A DNA stretch of 64,000 nucleotides from JACJWR01 sp963752505 (lineage in GTDB: Bacteria > Actinomycetota > Actinomycetes > S36-B12 > UBA10799). The stretch lies in the NCBI GenBank assembly GCA_963752505.1, contig CAVVYM010000010.1:62001-126000 (forward strand). The letters run 5' to 3'. The notes beneath the pieces were generated by a model that saw nothing but the letters and a program-made list of their open reading frames with translations, was not told the DNA's origin and made no database searches. Shown here piece by piece: positions 24,478 to 33,335 of the stretch (position 1 is its first letter; each line of letters begins with the position of its first letter). Both the position numbers and the translations under genes were made by a program.

Positions 24478-25668
24478 GTGACGTTGCCGCCCCTGGTGGA
24501 GCCTGCAGAGCAGCTCAGCGTTGACGAAGTACGCCGCTACAGCCGCCACATCATCATTCCGGACGTGGGCATGTCCGGCCAGAAACGGCTGAAGAACGCG
24601 AAGGTCCTCGCGGTTGGTGCGGGTGGTCTGGGATCGCCGAATCTCATGTACCTGGCGGCCGCCGGGGTGGGAACCATCGGCATCGTCGAGTTCGACACGG
24701 TCGATGAATCCAACCTGCAGCGCCAAATCATCCACGGGCAGTCAGACATCGGCCGGTCGAAGGCCGAGAGCGCACGCGACACCATCACCGAGATCAACCC
24801 GCTCATCGACGTCATCGTGCACGAGGAGCGGCTTGATTCGAGCAACGTGATGGAGATCTTCGCCGAATACGACCTCATCGTCGACGGTACGGACAACTTC
24901 GCCACCCGCTACCTGGTCAACGACGCGTGCGTGCTTTTGGGCAAGCCGTACGTGTGGGGATCGATCTACCGGTTCGACGGTCAGGCGTCGGTCTTCTGGG
25001 CCGACTACGGACCCTGCTACCGCTGCCTCTACCCCGAGCCGCCGCCGCCGGGCATGGTGCCGTCCTGCGCCGAGGGTGGCGTGCTGGGTGTGTTGTGCGC
25101 ATCCATCGGTTCGATCCAGGCCACCGAGGCGGTCAAGGTCATCACCGGCATGGGGGATCCGCTGGTCGGTCGGCTCATGGTCTACGACGGCTTGGAGATG
25201 AACTACCGCACGGTGAAGGTACGCAAGGACCCCGACTGCGCCATCTGCGGGGAGAACCCCACCGTCACCGAACTGATCGACTATGAGGCCTTCTGCGGTG
25301 CCATCAGTGAAGCCGCCGCCGAGGCCGCGATGGACTCCACCATCTCCGTCACCGATCTTGCGACCATGCTGGATCAACGTAGTCGCGGTGAGCGCGACTT
25401 CGTCCTCATCGACGTGCGCGAGCCCGGGGAGTGGGAGATCGTGAACATCGACGGCGCTGAGTTGGTCCCCAAAGGCGACTTCTTCTCCGGCCAGGCGCTC
25501 GAGAAACTCCCGCACGACAAGCAGATCGTGCTCCACTGCAAGGTGGGCGGCCGTTCCGCCGAGGTCCTTGCGGTGGTCAAGGACGCGGGATTCGCCGACG
25601 CCATCCATGTGGGTGGCGGCATCATCGCCTGGGTCGACCAGATCGAGCCTGAGAAGCCGATGTACTAA
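24478..25668 (+). CDS. moeZ: MoeB/ThiF-type adenylyltransferase with rhodanese domain (MoeZ)
   Basis: Activates the C terminus of small ubiquitin-like sulfur carriers (MoaD, CysO, ThiS type) by adenylation and sulfurates them. 396 residues from GTG 24478 (AAGGAG, 7 bases upstream). The ThiF domain has AVGAGGLGSPN (about 42-52), ESNLQRQ and DGTDNFATR; the rhodanese domain (about 290-396) carries the sulfur-accepting C354 in LHCKVGGRS. Two Cys pairs, C180/C183 (CYRC) and C254/C257 (CAIC), form the structural zinc site of classic MoeB; as I recall, M. tuberculosis MoeZ has lost these, so this protein keeps the ancestral zinc. Confidence 0.92.
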   Translation: MTLPPLVEPAEQLSVDEVRRYSRHIIIPDVGMSGQKRLKNAKVLAVGAGGLGSPNLMYLAAAGVGTIGIVEFDTVDESNLQRQIIHGQSDIGRSKAESARDTITEINPLIDVIVHEERLDSSNVMEIFAEYDLIVDGTDNFATRYLVNDACVLLGKPYVWGSIYRFDGQASVFWADYGPCYRCLYPEPPPPGMVPSCAEGGVLGVLCASIGSIQATEAVKVITGMGDPLVGRLMVYDGLEMNYRTVKVRKDPDCAICGENPTVTELIDYEAFCGAISEAAAEAAMDSTISVTDLATMLDQRSRGERDFVLIDVREPGEWEIVNIDGAELVPKGDFFSGQALEKLPHDKQIVLHCKVGGRSAEVLAVVKDAGFADAIHVGGGIIAWVDQIEPEKPMY

Positions 25669-25680
25669 CCACCTGGGAAC

Positions 25681-25707
25681 CCCGCGGCGCTACTTCGCGG
25701 GTTTCTC
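25681..25707. terminator. Weak hairpin in the moeZ/fetB convergent gap
   Basis: CCCGCG (25681-25686) pairs with CGCGGG (25696-25701) around a 9-base loop, followed by TTTCTC. It sits between the convergent stops at 25668 and 25690, and partly inside the fetB end. Confidence 0.4.
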
Positions 25708-26484
25708 GAGTGGACGCAGGCGCTGCGCGGAATCGAACAGGTTGCGCTCGGCCAGCCGTGCGCCGATTGCCGCTGCCAAGGCCGCCGCCGCAAGCAGCAT
25801 GTACATGACCACAATCTGGTACCGGATGGCATCCATCGGTGCCGTTCCGGCGAGGATGAGGCCGGTCATGGCGCCGGGCAGCGCGATCAGCCCCACCACT
25901 TTGGTCTGATCCATGGAGGGGATCAACGCGGTGCGGACTGCATCGCGGCGAGTCTTCTCGAAAGCCCGACCGCCGGACATGCCCAGCGCCAGCCGGGCCT
26001 CGATCTCCCCGCGGGAACCAATCGCATCGTCTCGTACGCGCCGCAGGGTGACGCCGGTGGCCACCATGGCTCCGCTGACGACCATGCCACCGACCGGGAT
26101 GACCACGGTAGGAGTCGAGTCGACGATTCGCAGCGCCAATAGCACCCCCATCGTCAGCAGCACTCCGACCACGATCGCGGCAGTGGCAGTTCGCCGGGCG
26201 CCCGGGAGTCCGGCGGCGCGCCGACCTGCCACCTGCCCTCCGATCACCACCATCACCGCGAGCCAGCCGAAAGCGGCCGGCAGACCGCCGTAGTCGAAAA
26301 CCACCCCGAGCAACAGCCCAACGGCGACCAGTTGGACGAAGGCGCGGGCCGCGACGATCGCGAGTTCCCGGGTGAGGCCCAACCGGCCCCACCACGTGAC
26401 AGCGCCAGCCAACACGACCAACGTCAGTGAGGCGACTACTCCGAGCCACGTCGGCACATTCGCTGCGCTCGTCACCGCGATCAC
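25690..26484 (-). CDS. fetB: FetB/UPF0014 ABC transporter permease
   Basis: 264 residues with about seven membrane helices. The UPF0014 family pattern is present: an Arg-rich cytosolic loop after the first helices, PVGGMVVSGAMVATGV, then E-ARLALGMSGGRAFEKTRRDAVRTALIP and LPGAMTGLILAG. E. coli FetAB is implicated in iron export and resistance to oxidative stress. The ATP-binding subunit is encoded immediately upstream with an ATGA overlap (26481-26484), so the two form one translational unit. Iron as substrate is inferred from the family. Confidence 0.85.
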   Translation of the reverse strand: MIAVTSAANVPTWLGVVASLTLVVLAGAVTWWGRLGLTRELAIVAARAFVQLVAVGLLLGVVFDYGGLPAAFGWLAVMVVIGGQVAGRRAAGLPGARRTATAAIVVGVLLTMGVLLALRIVDSTPTVVIPVGGMVVSGAMVATGVTLRRVRDDAIGSRGEIEARLALGMSGGRAFEKTRRDAVRTALIPSMDQTKVVGLIALPGAMTGLILAGTAPMDAIRYQIVVMYMLLAAAALAAAIGARLAERNLFDSAQRLRPLEKPAK

Positions 26485-27221
26485 CCCTCTGGTTCGTCTA
26501 TGCCGTGGCCCCGGCCGCCGAGGTATCCCACCGAATCTGGCGGACCATGCTCCACGATCCGCCCGGCCGCCAGGACGATCACGTGTCCGGCGATGTCGGC
26601 CAACCGGGAGAGGTCATGGCTCACCACCACGGCCGTCAGACCAGCGACCACCAGCGAACGTACGACATCATCGACGGCGTCGGCTGCATCGGAGTCCAAC
26701 GCGCTGGTGGGCTCGTCGAGCAGCAGCACGTCCGGGTCAAGGGCCAGGGCGCGAGCGAGCGCGAGGCGTTGAATCTCGCCACCGGAGAGGCCGGTCGTAC
26801 TGCGATCGGGCGCGAAGGAACCCAGGCCGACGCGGGCGAGCAACTCGCTGACCGCGGCGTCGGAGAGCTCGCCAGCGCCGACTCGTACCTCGGCAGCCAG
26901 GGTGTCGGAGAGCAGCACCGGTCGCTGGGAAACCAGCCCGACCCCACGGCGCAGTTCGAGCACGTCGAGTGATCGAACATCGACCCCACCGCGTCGCACC
27001 ACGCCCCGGTCAGGGTCATCGAAGCGGTTGAGCAGGCGCAGCAGCGTCGACTTGCCGGATCCACTCGGCCCGACCACCGCCGTGGCACGGCCCACGGGAA
27101 TGGTTGCGTTGACGTCCAGCAGGATGTCCCGACCGGCTCGGCGCAACGTGACGTCGGCGAGTTCGAACGCCGGTGGCTGCATGTGGGGGGCGCCGGGTGG
27201 ATCGGCGGCGGTCAGCGGCAT
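26481..27221 (-). CDS. fetA: FetA-like ABC transporter ATP-binding protein
   Basis: 246 residues with all ABC motifs: Walker A GPSGSGKST (about 50-58), Q-loop LVSQRP, signature LSGGEIQRL (about 142-150), Walker B VLLLDEPTSALD and the switch His in VVVSHD. It pairs with FetB through a four-base overlap. The start at 27221 lies 7 bases after the stop of the large membrane pseudokinase gene, suggesting a three-gene transcript; ATG 27182 is a possible shorter start that removes a Pro-rich leader. Confidence 0.85.
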   Translation of the reverse strand: MPLTAADPPGAPHMQPPAFELADVTLRRAGRDILLDVNATIPVGRATAVVGPSGSGKSTLLRLLNRFDDPDRGVVRRGGVDVRSLDVLELRRGVGLVSQRPVLLSDTLAAEVRVGAGELSDAAVSELLARVGLGSFAPDRSTTGLSGGEIQRLALARALALDPDVLLLDEPTSALDSDAADAVDDVVRSLVVAGLTAVVVSHDLSRLADIAGHVIVLAAGRIVEHGPPDSVGYLGGRGHGIDEPEG

Positions 27222-27228
27222 CGGGGCC

Positions 27229-29895
27229 TCACAACAAGTTGTTCTTGGTCATCCAATTGAAGGAGAACCAACCCGGGATGGTGGGCAGCCAGAACGTCAG
27301 CAGACGGAAGAGGAGAACCGACGACACGGCGATGCCACCGTCCACGCCCGCGGCCGTGAGACCGGCGGAGAGGGCCAGTTCCACAGCTCCGAGGCCGCCC
27401 GGTGTCGGCGCCGCCTGGCCCAGTGTGGCGCCGGCCAGGTAGACCACCGCGACCGCAGCGATCCCGACCTCGCCGCCGAACGCCTTGACACACACAGCCA
27501 GACAGAGGCAGTAGGCGAGATTGAGCAGCAGGATGCCGCCGATTCCCTCAGCCAACTTCGCGGGCCGCTGCGTCAGCGTGAGCAGTCGCGGGCCTACTTG
27601 GGAGACGATCGGTTGAACGCGTTTGCGCAGCCAACTACGGGAGAACGGCAGCAGCAGCCCCAAGATCAACAGACCGATGAGGATGGCGCCGATGATCAGC
27701 GCCCACGCCGGCACGGGCACGTCCAGTTTGGTCTGGGTGCCAGCCAGCACACCGAAACCGAGCAGCAGCACGATGTGCATGAAGAACGCCATCACCTGCG
27801 AGACGCCCACGCTGGCGGCGGCGAGGGCCGGATGGACTTCTATCTTCTGCAGGTAGCGGATGTTGACCGCTACGGCGCCGAGCGTCGGCGGAGAGACGAG
27901 GGTCGCGAAACTCGCTGCCAGTTGGGCGAGCATCGTCTTGAGCAGCGAGATCTTCTCCGGTACGAATCCGGAGAGCGACATGGCCGCCCCCACGTAGGTG
28001 GACACCGACAGGAGCAGGCCGATCAGCGCCCAGGTCCAGTCCGCCTGCGCGGCGAGTTGGGCGATGTTGACCTGGGCGAGTTGGGTGAGCAGAACGTAGC
28101 CCGCAACCGTTCCGGCCAGGATCGTGAGCAGCGTGCGTGGCTTGAGCCGTTCGATGTTGATCTGCTCGGGTTCTTGGCCGGGGTTCAGGTTGAGCAGTTT
28201 CTCGCGCAGCTCGTTCATCAGGCTCTTGCGTTTGCGCATCGCGTGCCGGGTGGCCGGCGAGAGCCCGACGGCCTGCAACGCGGGGAGTGCCCGCCCCAAC
28301 CGAACACGGCCCAGCACCCGCAGGCCGGAATCCACAGCCCGCTCCGCGTCGGTGAGCAGTGCCAGGGTGCACAGCATCTCCGCCAGATCGAGTCGCAGCG
28401 AGACATCGCCGGCCGCGATGGTGCCTTCCTCGCCCCTGATCAGCCACACGCCGCCCTGGGGATCACGCAGGATGTTCTCGGCTGACAGTGTCCGGTGGCT
28501 GACGTGGTGATCCTGCAGGCGCTTCACCGCCACCCAGGCGCGGTCGAGGTCGCCGTCGGTGAGGTCGTCGGCGACGGCTGCGAAGGGCTCAGCATCGATG
28601 GTCTCGAAGGCCAGCAGAGCGGCGTCTGGCCCCACTTGGCACACCACCAGCAGGTGGGGAGTGGCTGCGCCGGCCACCTGGGAGGCGTAGGCCTGCAGTG
28701 AACTGTGCTCCAGGCGCCCGCGCATCGTCAACGCATTTCCACCGTCGTCCTGCCGGATCCGCAGCGAGCGCCACGCGACCGGAACCAAGCCGTCGCCCTC
28801 GAGGTCGCGGTCGAGCACCACCACCCCGAGTCGTTGACCCGCCCGGCTTGTCGCTGTGTAGCGGCGGCCGCCGCGCGTTATCGACGAGGCACGCAGAACC
28901 GAAAGGGGGTACCCGTTTGCCTCGAGCGCGCGCGCCACGTCGAGGCCGGAGGGCCGCGTGCTCGGAGTGCCCACCGAGTACCGCACCAGCAGTCCGACGC
29001 TCCAGCCGAGCAGCAGCGAGATCAGCAGACCGATCACCGTCAGCGTCGCGCCCACGATGTTGAGCACCGAGATCGCGGTGATCACCAGGATGCTGGCGAT
29101 TGCCCAGCGCGGACGTTCCACCAACCGGGCAACCGTGCTCATCGCCACCAGCCCGGAGACGAACGCGTTGAGCGGCATGGTGTCGGAACGGACGTTGCGG
29201 CCCGTGAGGGCCAGCAGCAGTTGGGAGGATCCATATCGCTGGATCACCCACGTGAGTACCGCCCCGATCACCAAGGCGAGGAGCAAGGCGGCCAAGGCGT
29301 CGAGTAGGAGTCTGCCGCGGCGGCGAACCAGCAGCGAGACGCTGATGCTGATCGGAAGCGCGATGGCCCCGAGCACCCCAACCCAGCTGGTGAGATCGAG
29401 GATCAGGCTCGGGATGCGCCCGGTCGCCTCGGTGAGGTCGGACTCCAGCCCAGAGGTGGTGCCGGAGGCGACGTAGGACAGCCCCAGCACGAGGGCCGCC
29501 GAGATGGCGGCCAGGGCCAACCGCAGTAGGTCCGCCGGTCGACGTAGCCGCCGAGGGGCGATGTCGCCCTCGATGACCACGGTGGATTCGGTGGTCGACT
29601 GCTGTCCCCGGCTGGTGGCCGAGCGCGTGCTGGACTCCTGCGTCGGCCGCCCGGCACCGCCGCCGGGATGGCCCGGATGCGGCGGTCGGATCGGTGGCAG
29701 CGGCACAGCCGCGGGAGCCGGTTCGGCATTGGACGCTGCAGATCGCGGCAGTTCCGCGGTGGCGTCGGCGTCCACGGCCGTGGTGCCATGGAGGTCTATC
29801 GCTGCGGTGTCGTCGGGGTCCGGGTCTCCCGATCCGCCGGACCTGCGCACGACACCGTCGGCAACGGTGTCGTCGTCTGGGTCCGATCCGCTCAC
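27229..29895 (-). CDS. Large membrane protein: N-terminal helices, degenerate kinase domain, C-terminal flippase-like (UPF0104) domain
   Basis: 888 residues from GTG 29895. Residues 1-115 are acidic/Pro-rich and cytoplasmic; about 120-310 hold six or so membrane helices; about 330-560 are a kinase-like cytosolic domain; about 605-880 are the eight-helix lysylphosphatidylglycerol synthase/flippase-like domain (TIGR00374 type, with P-P-TLGAVAVNIRYL and APTPGGLGAVE). In the kinase-like part the catalytic loop reads HRTLSAENIL, lacking the H-x-D Asp, and the DFG position reads IRGEEG, so it should be catalytically dead. Likely handles isoprenoid-linked or phospholipid substrates in the membrane; FetA follows after 7 bases. 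Confidence 0.8.
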   Translation of the reverse strand: MSGSDPDDDTVADGVVRRSGGSGDPDPDDTAAIDLHGTTAVDADATAELPRSAASNAEPAPAAVPLPPIRPPHPGHPGGGAGRPTQESSTRSATSRGQQSTTESTVVIEGDIAPRRLRRPADLLRLALAAISAALVLGLSYVASGTTSGLESDLTEATGRIPSLILDLTSWVGVLGAIALPISISVSLLVRRRGRLLLDALAALLLALVIGAVLTWVIQRYGSSQLLLALTGRNVRSDTMPLNAFVSGLVAMSTVARLVERPRWAIASILVITAISVLNIVGATLTVIGLLISLLLGWSVGLLVRYSVGTPSTRPSGLDVARALEANGYPLSVLRASSITRGGRRYTATSRAGQRLGVVVLDRDLEGDGLVPVAWRSLRIRQDDGGNALTMRGRLEHSSLQAYASQVAGAATPHLLVVCQVGPDAALLAFETIDAEPFAAVADDLTDGDLDRAWVAVKRLQDHHVSHRTLSAENILRDPQGGVWLIRGEEGTIAAGDVSLRLDLAEMLCTLALLTDAERAVDSGLRVLGRVRLGRALPALQAVGLSPATRHAMRKRKSLMNELREKLLNLNPGQEPEQINIERLKPRTLLTILAGTVAGYVLLTQLAQVNIAQLAAQADWTWALIGLLLSVSTYVGAAMSLSGFVPEKISLLKTMLAQLAASFATLVSPPTLGAVAVNIRYLQKIEVHPALAAASVGVSQVMAFFMHIVLLLGFGVLAGTQTKLDVPVPAWALIIGAILIGLLILGLLLPFSRSWLRKRVQPIVSQVGPRLLTLTQRPAKLAEGIGGILLLNLAYCLCLAVCVKAFGGEVGIAAVAVVYLAGATLGQAAPTPGGLGAVELALSAGLTAAGVDGGIAVSSVLLFRLLTFWLPTIPGWFSFNWMTKNNLL

Positions 29896-30032
29896 CCGCT
29901 CATGTTGTCAGATGCGGGTGGCGAATATGTCGGACGTTGCTGCTTCCATTGCCTTGTGCCGTGCGGACGGCGACGGAATCACGGCCGAATATGCAACATC
30001 GGCTCCGACCACGAAGGCGAGGAGGTGTAGGC

Positions 30033-33000
30033 GTGACACAAACCGGGATGCGCCGGCCGCACATGAGCCTCCGTGCCCGATCCTTCGCCGGTGCCCGACC
30101 CGACCTCGATGCTGATCAGCGGGCTGTCGTCGAACACACCGGGTCGCCCCTGCTCGTGCTTGCCGGTCCGGGGACCGGCAAGACCACCACGATTGTGGAG
30201 TCGGTCATTGCCCGACTGACCGGGGAGGCACCCATACCCCCTGAGCGGGTGCTGGTGTTGACCTTCAGCAGGGGCGCGGCCGCGGAGTTGCGCAGCCGCA
30301 TCGTCGCACGTTCTCCTGGCGTGGTGGCGCCGGTCGTTTCCACGTTTCACGCCTTCGCCTGGCGGTTGCTGCGCGAGCACTCGAGCCACGGTGACGACGA
30401 TCCGGCTTGGCAGTTGTTGTCCGCGCCGGATGCGGAACTGGCGGTGCGGGAACTGCTCGCCGATCCGGCCGACGCTTGGTCGCGGCACTGGCCGGCGGAT
30501 CGGCGCGCCGCGTTGTCGAGCCCGGCGCTGGTCGACGAACTGCTCGGACTCATGTCCGCCGCGCGCGCCCAGGGCTGGGAACCCTCGACCCTCGCAGCGG
30601 CCGCGCGCGCCGGGGGTGCCCTCGCCGGCGGCCGCGTTCCTGCGGAATGGCTGGCCGCCGCCGCCTTCTTCGAGCACTACCTCGACGTGCTCGACTGGCG
30701 TGGGGCCTTGGACTACGCGGAGGTCATCCACCGCGCGAGGTTGCTCGTCGCCGATACGCCGGAGCTGGTCGGACACTTCGCCGCCATCTACGTCGATGAG
30801 TACCAGGACACCGACCCCGCTCAAGTTGCCCTCGTGCGAAGCCTCACCGCTCCTGGATCGACGGTGGTCGCGGTCGGTGACCCGGATCAGGCCATCTACC
30901 GCTTCCGCGGTGCGGACGTGCAGGGAATCCTCGACTTCCCGCAGCAGTTCGCAAGCCCTGATGGCCGCCCGGCCGATGTCGCGGTGCTGCGCCACACCCG
31001 TCGGTTCGGTCCGGCGATCCGTGCCATTGCAGATCGCTGGATCGCTCCGGTCGGCCTCGGCGGCCTGCCGGTTGACGTCCAACGTCGGCACCGCTCACCG
31101 CAGTGCGCGGTCGAGGGAGGCGAGGTGGAGGTCATCTCCAGTCCCACCCGCGAGCGGCAGGCCCGGGCACTGGCGGACCTTGTGCGCCGCGCCCACCTGC
31201 GGTCCGAGGATCCTCTGGCATGGTCCGACATGGCTGTGGTTGTGAGATCCGGAGTCAACGACATCCCGCGGTTGGAACGAGCACTGCTCGCCGCTGGGGT
31301 GCCCGTCGAGGTCCCCGCCGGTGATCGTCCCCTGGCGCATGAGCCGGCGCTCGCTCCGCTACTCACCGGCCTGCGCCTGGCGGATGATCCGCACAACGTG
31401 GAGCTCACCGAGTTGGAGGGGTTCATGTGCTCCCCGCTGGTCGGCATGACGCCGTTGAGCCTGCGTCGGCTGCTGCGCGCGCTTCGCGTGGCCGAACGTG
31501 CCGAGGCAGCCGAGCAGGGCAGGCCGCCTCGTGCGGCGAGTTGGCTGCTGGCCCGCTGCTTCGACCCGCATTCCGACCTTCCGCCGGGCATCGCCGGAGA
31601 CCTCGTGGCCGAACTCGACGCCATCCTCGACACCATCGACCGGATGCGTGCACCCGACCTGACCGTGGCGGAGCGCCTATGGCAACTGTGGTCGCATGGC
31701 GCTGGCAGAGGCTCTCAGGGACGTTGGGCCCGCGCCCTGCGCCAGGCCTCGCTGGCGGGTGGGTCAGGTGCCCACCGCGCCGACACTGTGCTCGACTCGG
31801 TGATCGAACTCTTCTCGGTGGCCGAACGAATGCCCAAGGGTGCGGGCAGCTCGGTCTTTGTCGAGACGTTGACGCGGCATCGGATTCCGGCGGCGCCGAA
31901 TGACGACTCCACCCGCCTACGCGACAGCGTTGCGCTCCTCACGGTTCATCGGGCGAAGGGTGCGCAATGGCCGATGGTGGTGATCGTCGGTGCCCAGCAG
32001 GACGAATGGCCCGATGCGCGCGGACCCGCTTCCTTGCTGGCCCCGGAACGTATCGGCCGGGAGGGGGTTCAGGCCCCGCGTACACGCAGCGAGCTGGTGG
32101 CCGATGAGCGCCGATTGGCATTCGTGGCGGCCACTCGCGCATCGCAACGGCTGGTCATCATGGCCGTCGACTCCGCTGCCACGGACCAATCGCCCTCTGT
32201 GCTCTTCACCGAGGCAGCTGAGCTTGTCGGGGTGACTGCCAACCCAACCGACGCGGAATCATCTCCGACCCACGGGCGCGACCGCTTGACCCCCACCGCG
32301 CTGGTGGCATCCCTGCGATCGGCCTTGGGCGATGAGTCGCTACCTATGACAGTTCGATCGGCGGCCGCCGATCGCCTCGCCCGGTTGGCAACTCCCAACG
32401 AGGGTGCTCGTGCCGTGGCGCCCGACGCCCATCCCGCGCGCTGGTGGGGACTCGACCCCACCAGCGCGGCGGCTGCGCCACTCACGCCGCCTGAGCAGCC
32501 GGTGCGCCTTTCCGCAACGGCAGTCGAGGCAGTCAACGAATGTCCGTTGCGGTGGTTCCTCAATCGGCGGGTATCGGCCGGAGCGGCGCGCCCGGTACCA
32601 GCGGCATACGGCAGCCTCATCCACGCCGCGATAGCGGCGGTGGTGTCCGCCGAACTCGAAGCCGAACCGGCCGCCATGGCCGCTGCGATTCGCCCCGCCT
32701 TCGAGGAGTTGCCCTATGCGGCGGATTGGGAGCGCGAGCGTGCCTGGCGCAACGCGCAGGACGACATTGCCAGATTCGTCGGCTGGTTCCGCGGGCTCTC
32801 AGCCCGACCGATGGCCGCTGAAGTCCCGTTGGACCTTGTGGTCGGGGTCTCGGATGATGCGACTGGTGCTGCAGAGGATGCCGTCTCGATCCGGCTCACG
32901 GGGTCCATCGATCTCCTCCTGGTCGATGACGAAGGTCGACTGCAGGTGGTGGACTTCAAGACGGGGGGCACTGTGCCCAGTGCGGCTGCGACGCGCGAGA

Positions 33001-33335
33001 ACGTCCAACTCGGGGTCTACCAGCTCGCCGTGGCGCAGAGCGGTCTGGCAGCCGCCGAGGTGTCGGCCGACCTCGGTGTCGAGTCGTCCGGACAGCCGGG
33101 TGGTGGCGCCCTGGTGTACCTCGCGAAGGGGGTGGGCAAGGGCGCCTCGGAGCCGACCCAACGACAGCAGCCGGCGCTCGAAGAGACGGACTGGCTCGAC
33201 GCCAAACTGGGGTCGGCGGCAACCACCATTGCCGCCGAGCGCATCGTCGCCCGAGTGTCCTCGGCCTGCGAGTGGTGCGATTTCCGGCGTATGTGCCCGG
33301 CATTCGGCACGTTGGATTGGATCGGCGGCGAATGA
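30033..33335 (+). CDS. adnA: AdnA-type helicase-nuclease subunit (UvrD motor plus Fe-S nuclease domain)
   Basis: First subunit of the actinobacterial AdnAB double-strand-break end-resection machine. 1100 residues from GTG 30033, with GGAGG seven bases upstream; a longer open frame lacks homology. UvrD-type motifs: Walker A GPGTGKTTT (45-53), YVDEYQDTD (about 253-261), GDPDQAIYRFRGA, and late TVHRAKGAQW and AFVAATRA. The C-terminal RecB-like nuclease has VDFKTGG (about 973) and four Cys, C837 and C1079/C1082/C1088 (CX2CX5C), as in AddB-type iron-sulfur nucleases. Its stop overlaps adnB by ATGA. Confidence 0.9.
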   Translation: MTQTGMRRPHMSLRARSFAGARPDLDADQRAVVEHTGSPLLVLAGPGTGKTTTIVESVIARLTGEAPIPPERVLVLTFSRGAAAELRSRIVARSPGVVAPVVSTFHAFAWRLLREHSSHGDDDPAWQLLSAPDAELAVRELLADPADAWSRHWPADRRAALSSPALVDELLGLMSAARAQGWEPSTLAAAARAGGALAGGRVPAEWLAAAAFFEHYLDVLDWRGALDYAEVIHRARLLVADTPELVGHFAAIYVDEYQDTDPAQVALVRSLTAPGSTVVAVGDPDQAIYRFRGADVQGILDFPQQFASPDGRPADVAVLRHTRRFGPAIRAIADRWIAPVGLGGLPVDVQRRHRSPQCAVEGGEVEVISSPTRERQARALADLVRRAHLRSEDPLAWSDMAVVVRSGVNDIPRLERALLAAGVPVEVPAGDRPLAHEPALAPLLTGLRLADDPHNVELTELEGFMCSPLVGMTPLSLRRLLRALRVAERAEAAEQGRPPRAASWLLARCFDPHSDLPPGIAGDLVAELDAILDTIDRMRAPDLTVAERLWQLWSHGAGRGSQGRWARALRQASLAGGSGAHRADTVLDSVIELFSVAERMPKGAGSSVFVETLTRHRIPAAPNDDSTRLRDSVALLTVHRAKGAQWPMVVIVGAQQDEWPDARGPASLLAPERIGREGVQAPRTRSELVADERRLAFVAATRASQRLVIMAVDSAATDQSPSVLFTEAAELVGVTANPTDAESSPTHGRDRLTPTALVASLRSALGDESLPMTVRSAAADRLARLATPNEGARAVAPDAHPARWWGLDPTSAAAAPLTPPEQPVRLSATAVEAVNECPLRWFLNRRVSAGAARPVPAAYGSLIHAAIAAVVSAELEAEPAAMAAAIRPAFEELPYAADWERERAWRNAQDDIARFVGWFRGLSARPMAAEVPLDLVVGVSDDATGAAEDAVSIRLTGSIDLLLVDDEGRLQVVDFKTGGTVPSAAATRENVQLGVYQLAVAQSGLAAAEVSADLGVESSGQPGGGALVYLAKGVGKGASEPTQRQQPALEETDWLDAKLGSAATTIAAERIVARVSSACEWCDFRRMCPAFGTLDWIGGE

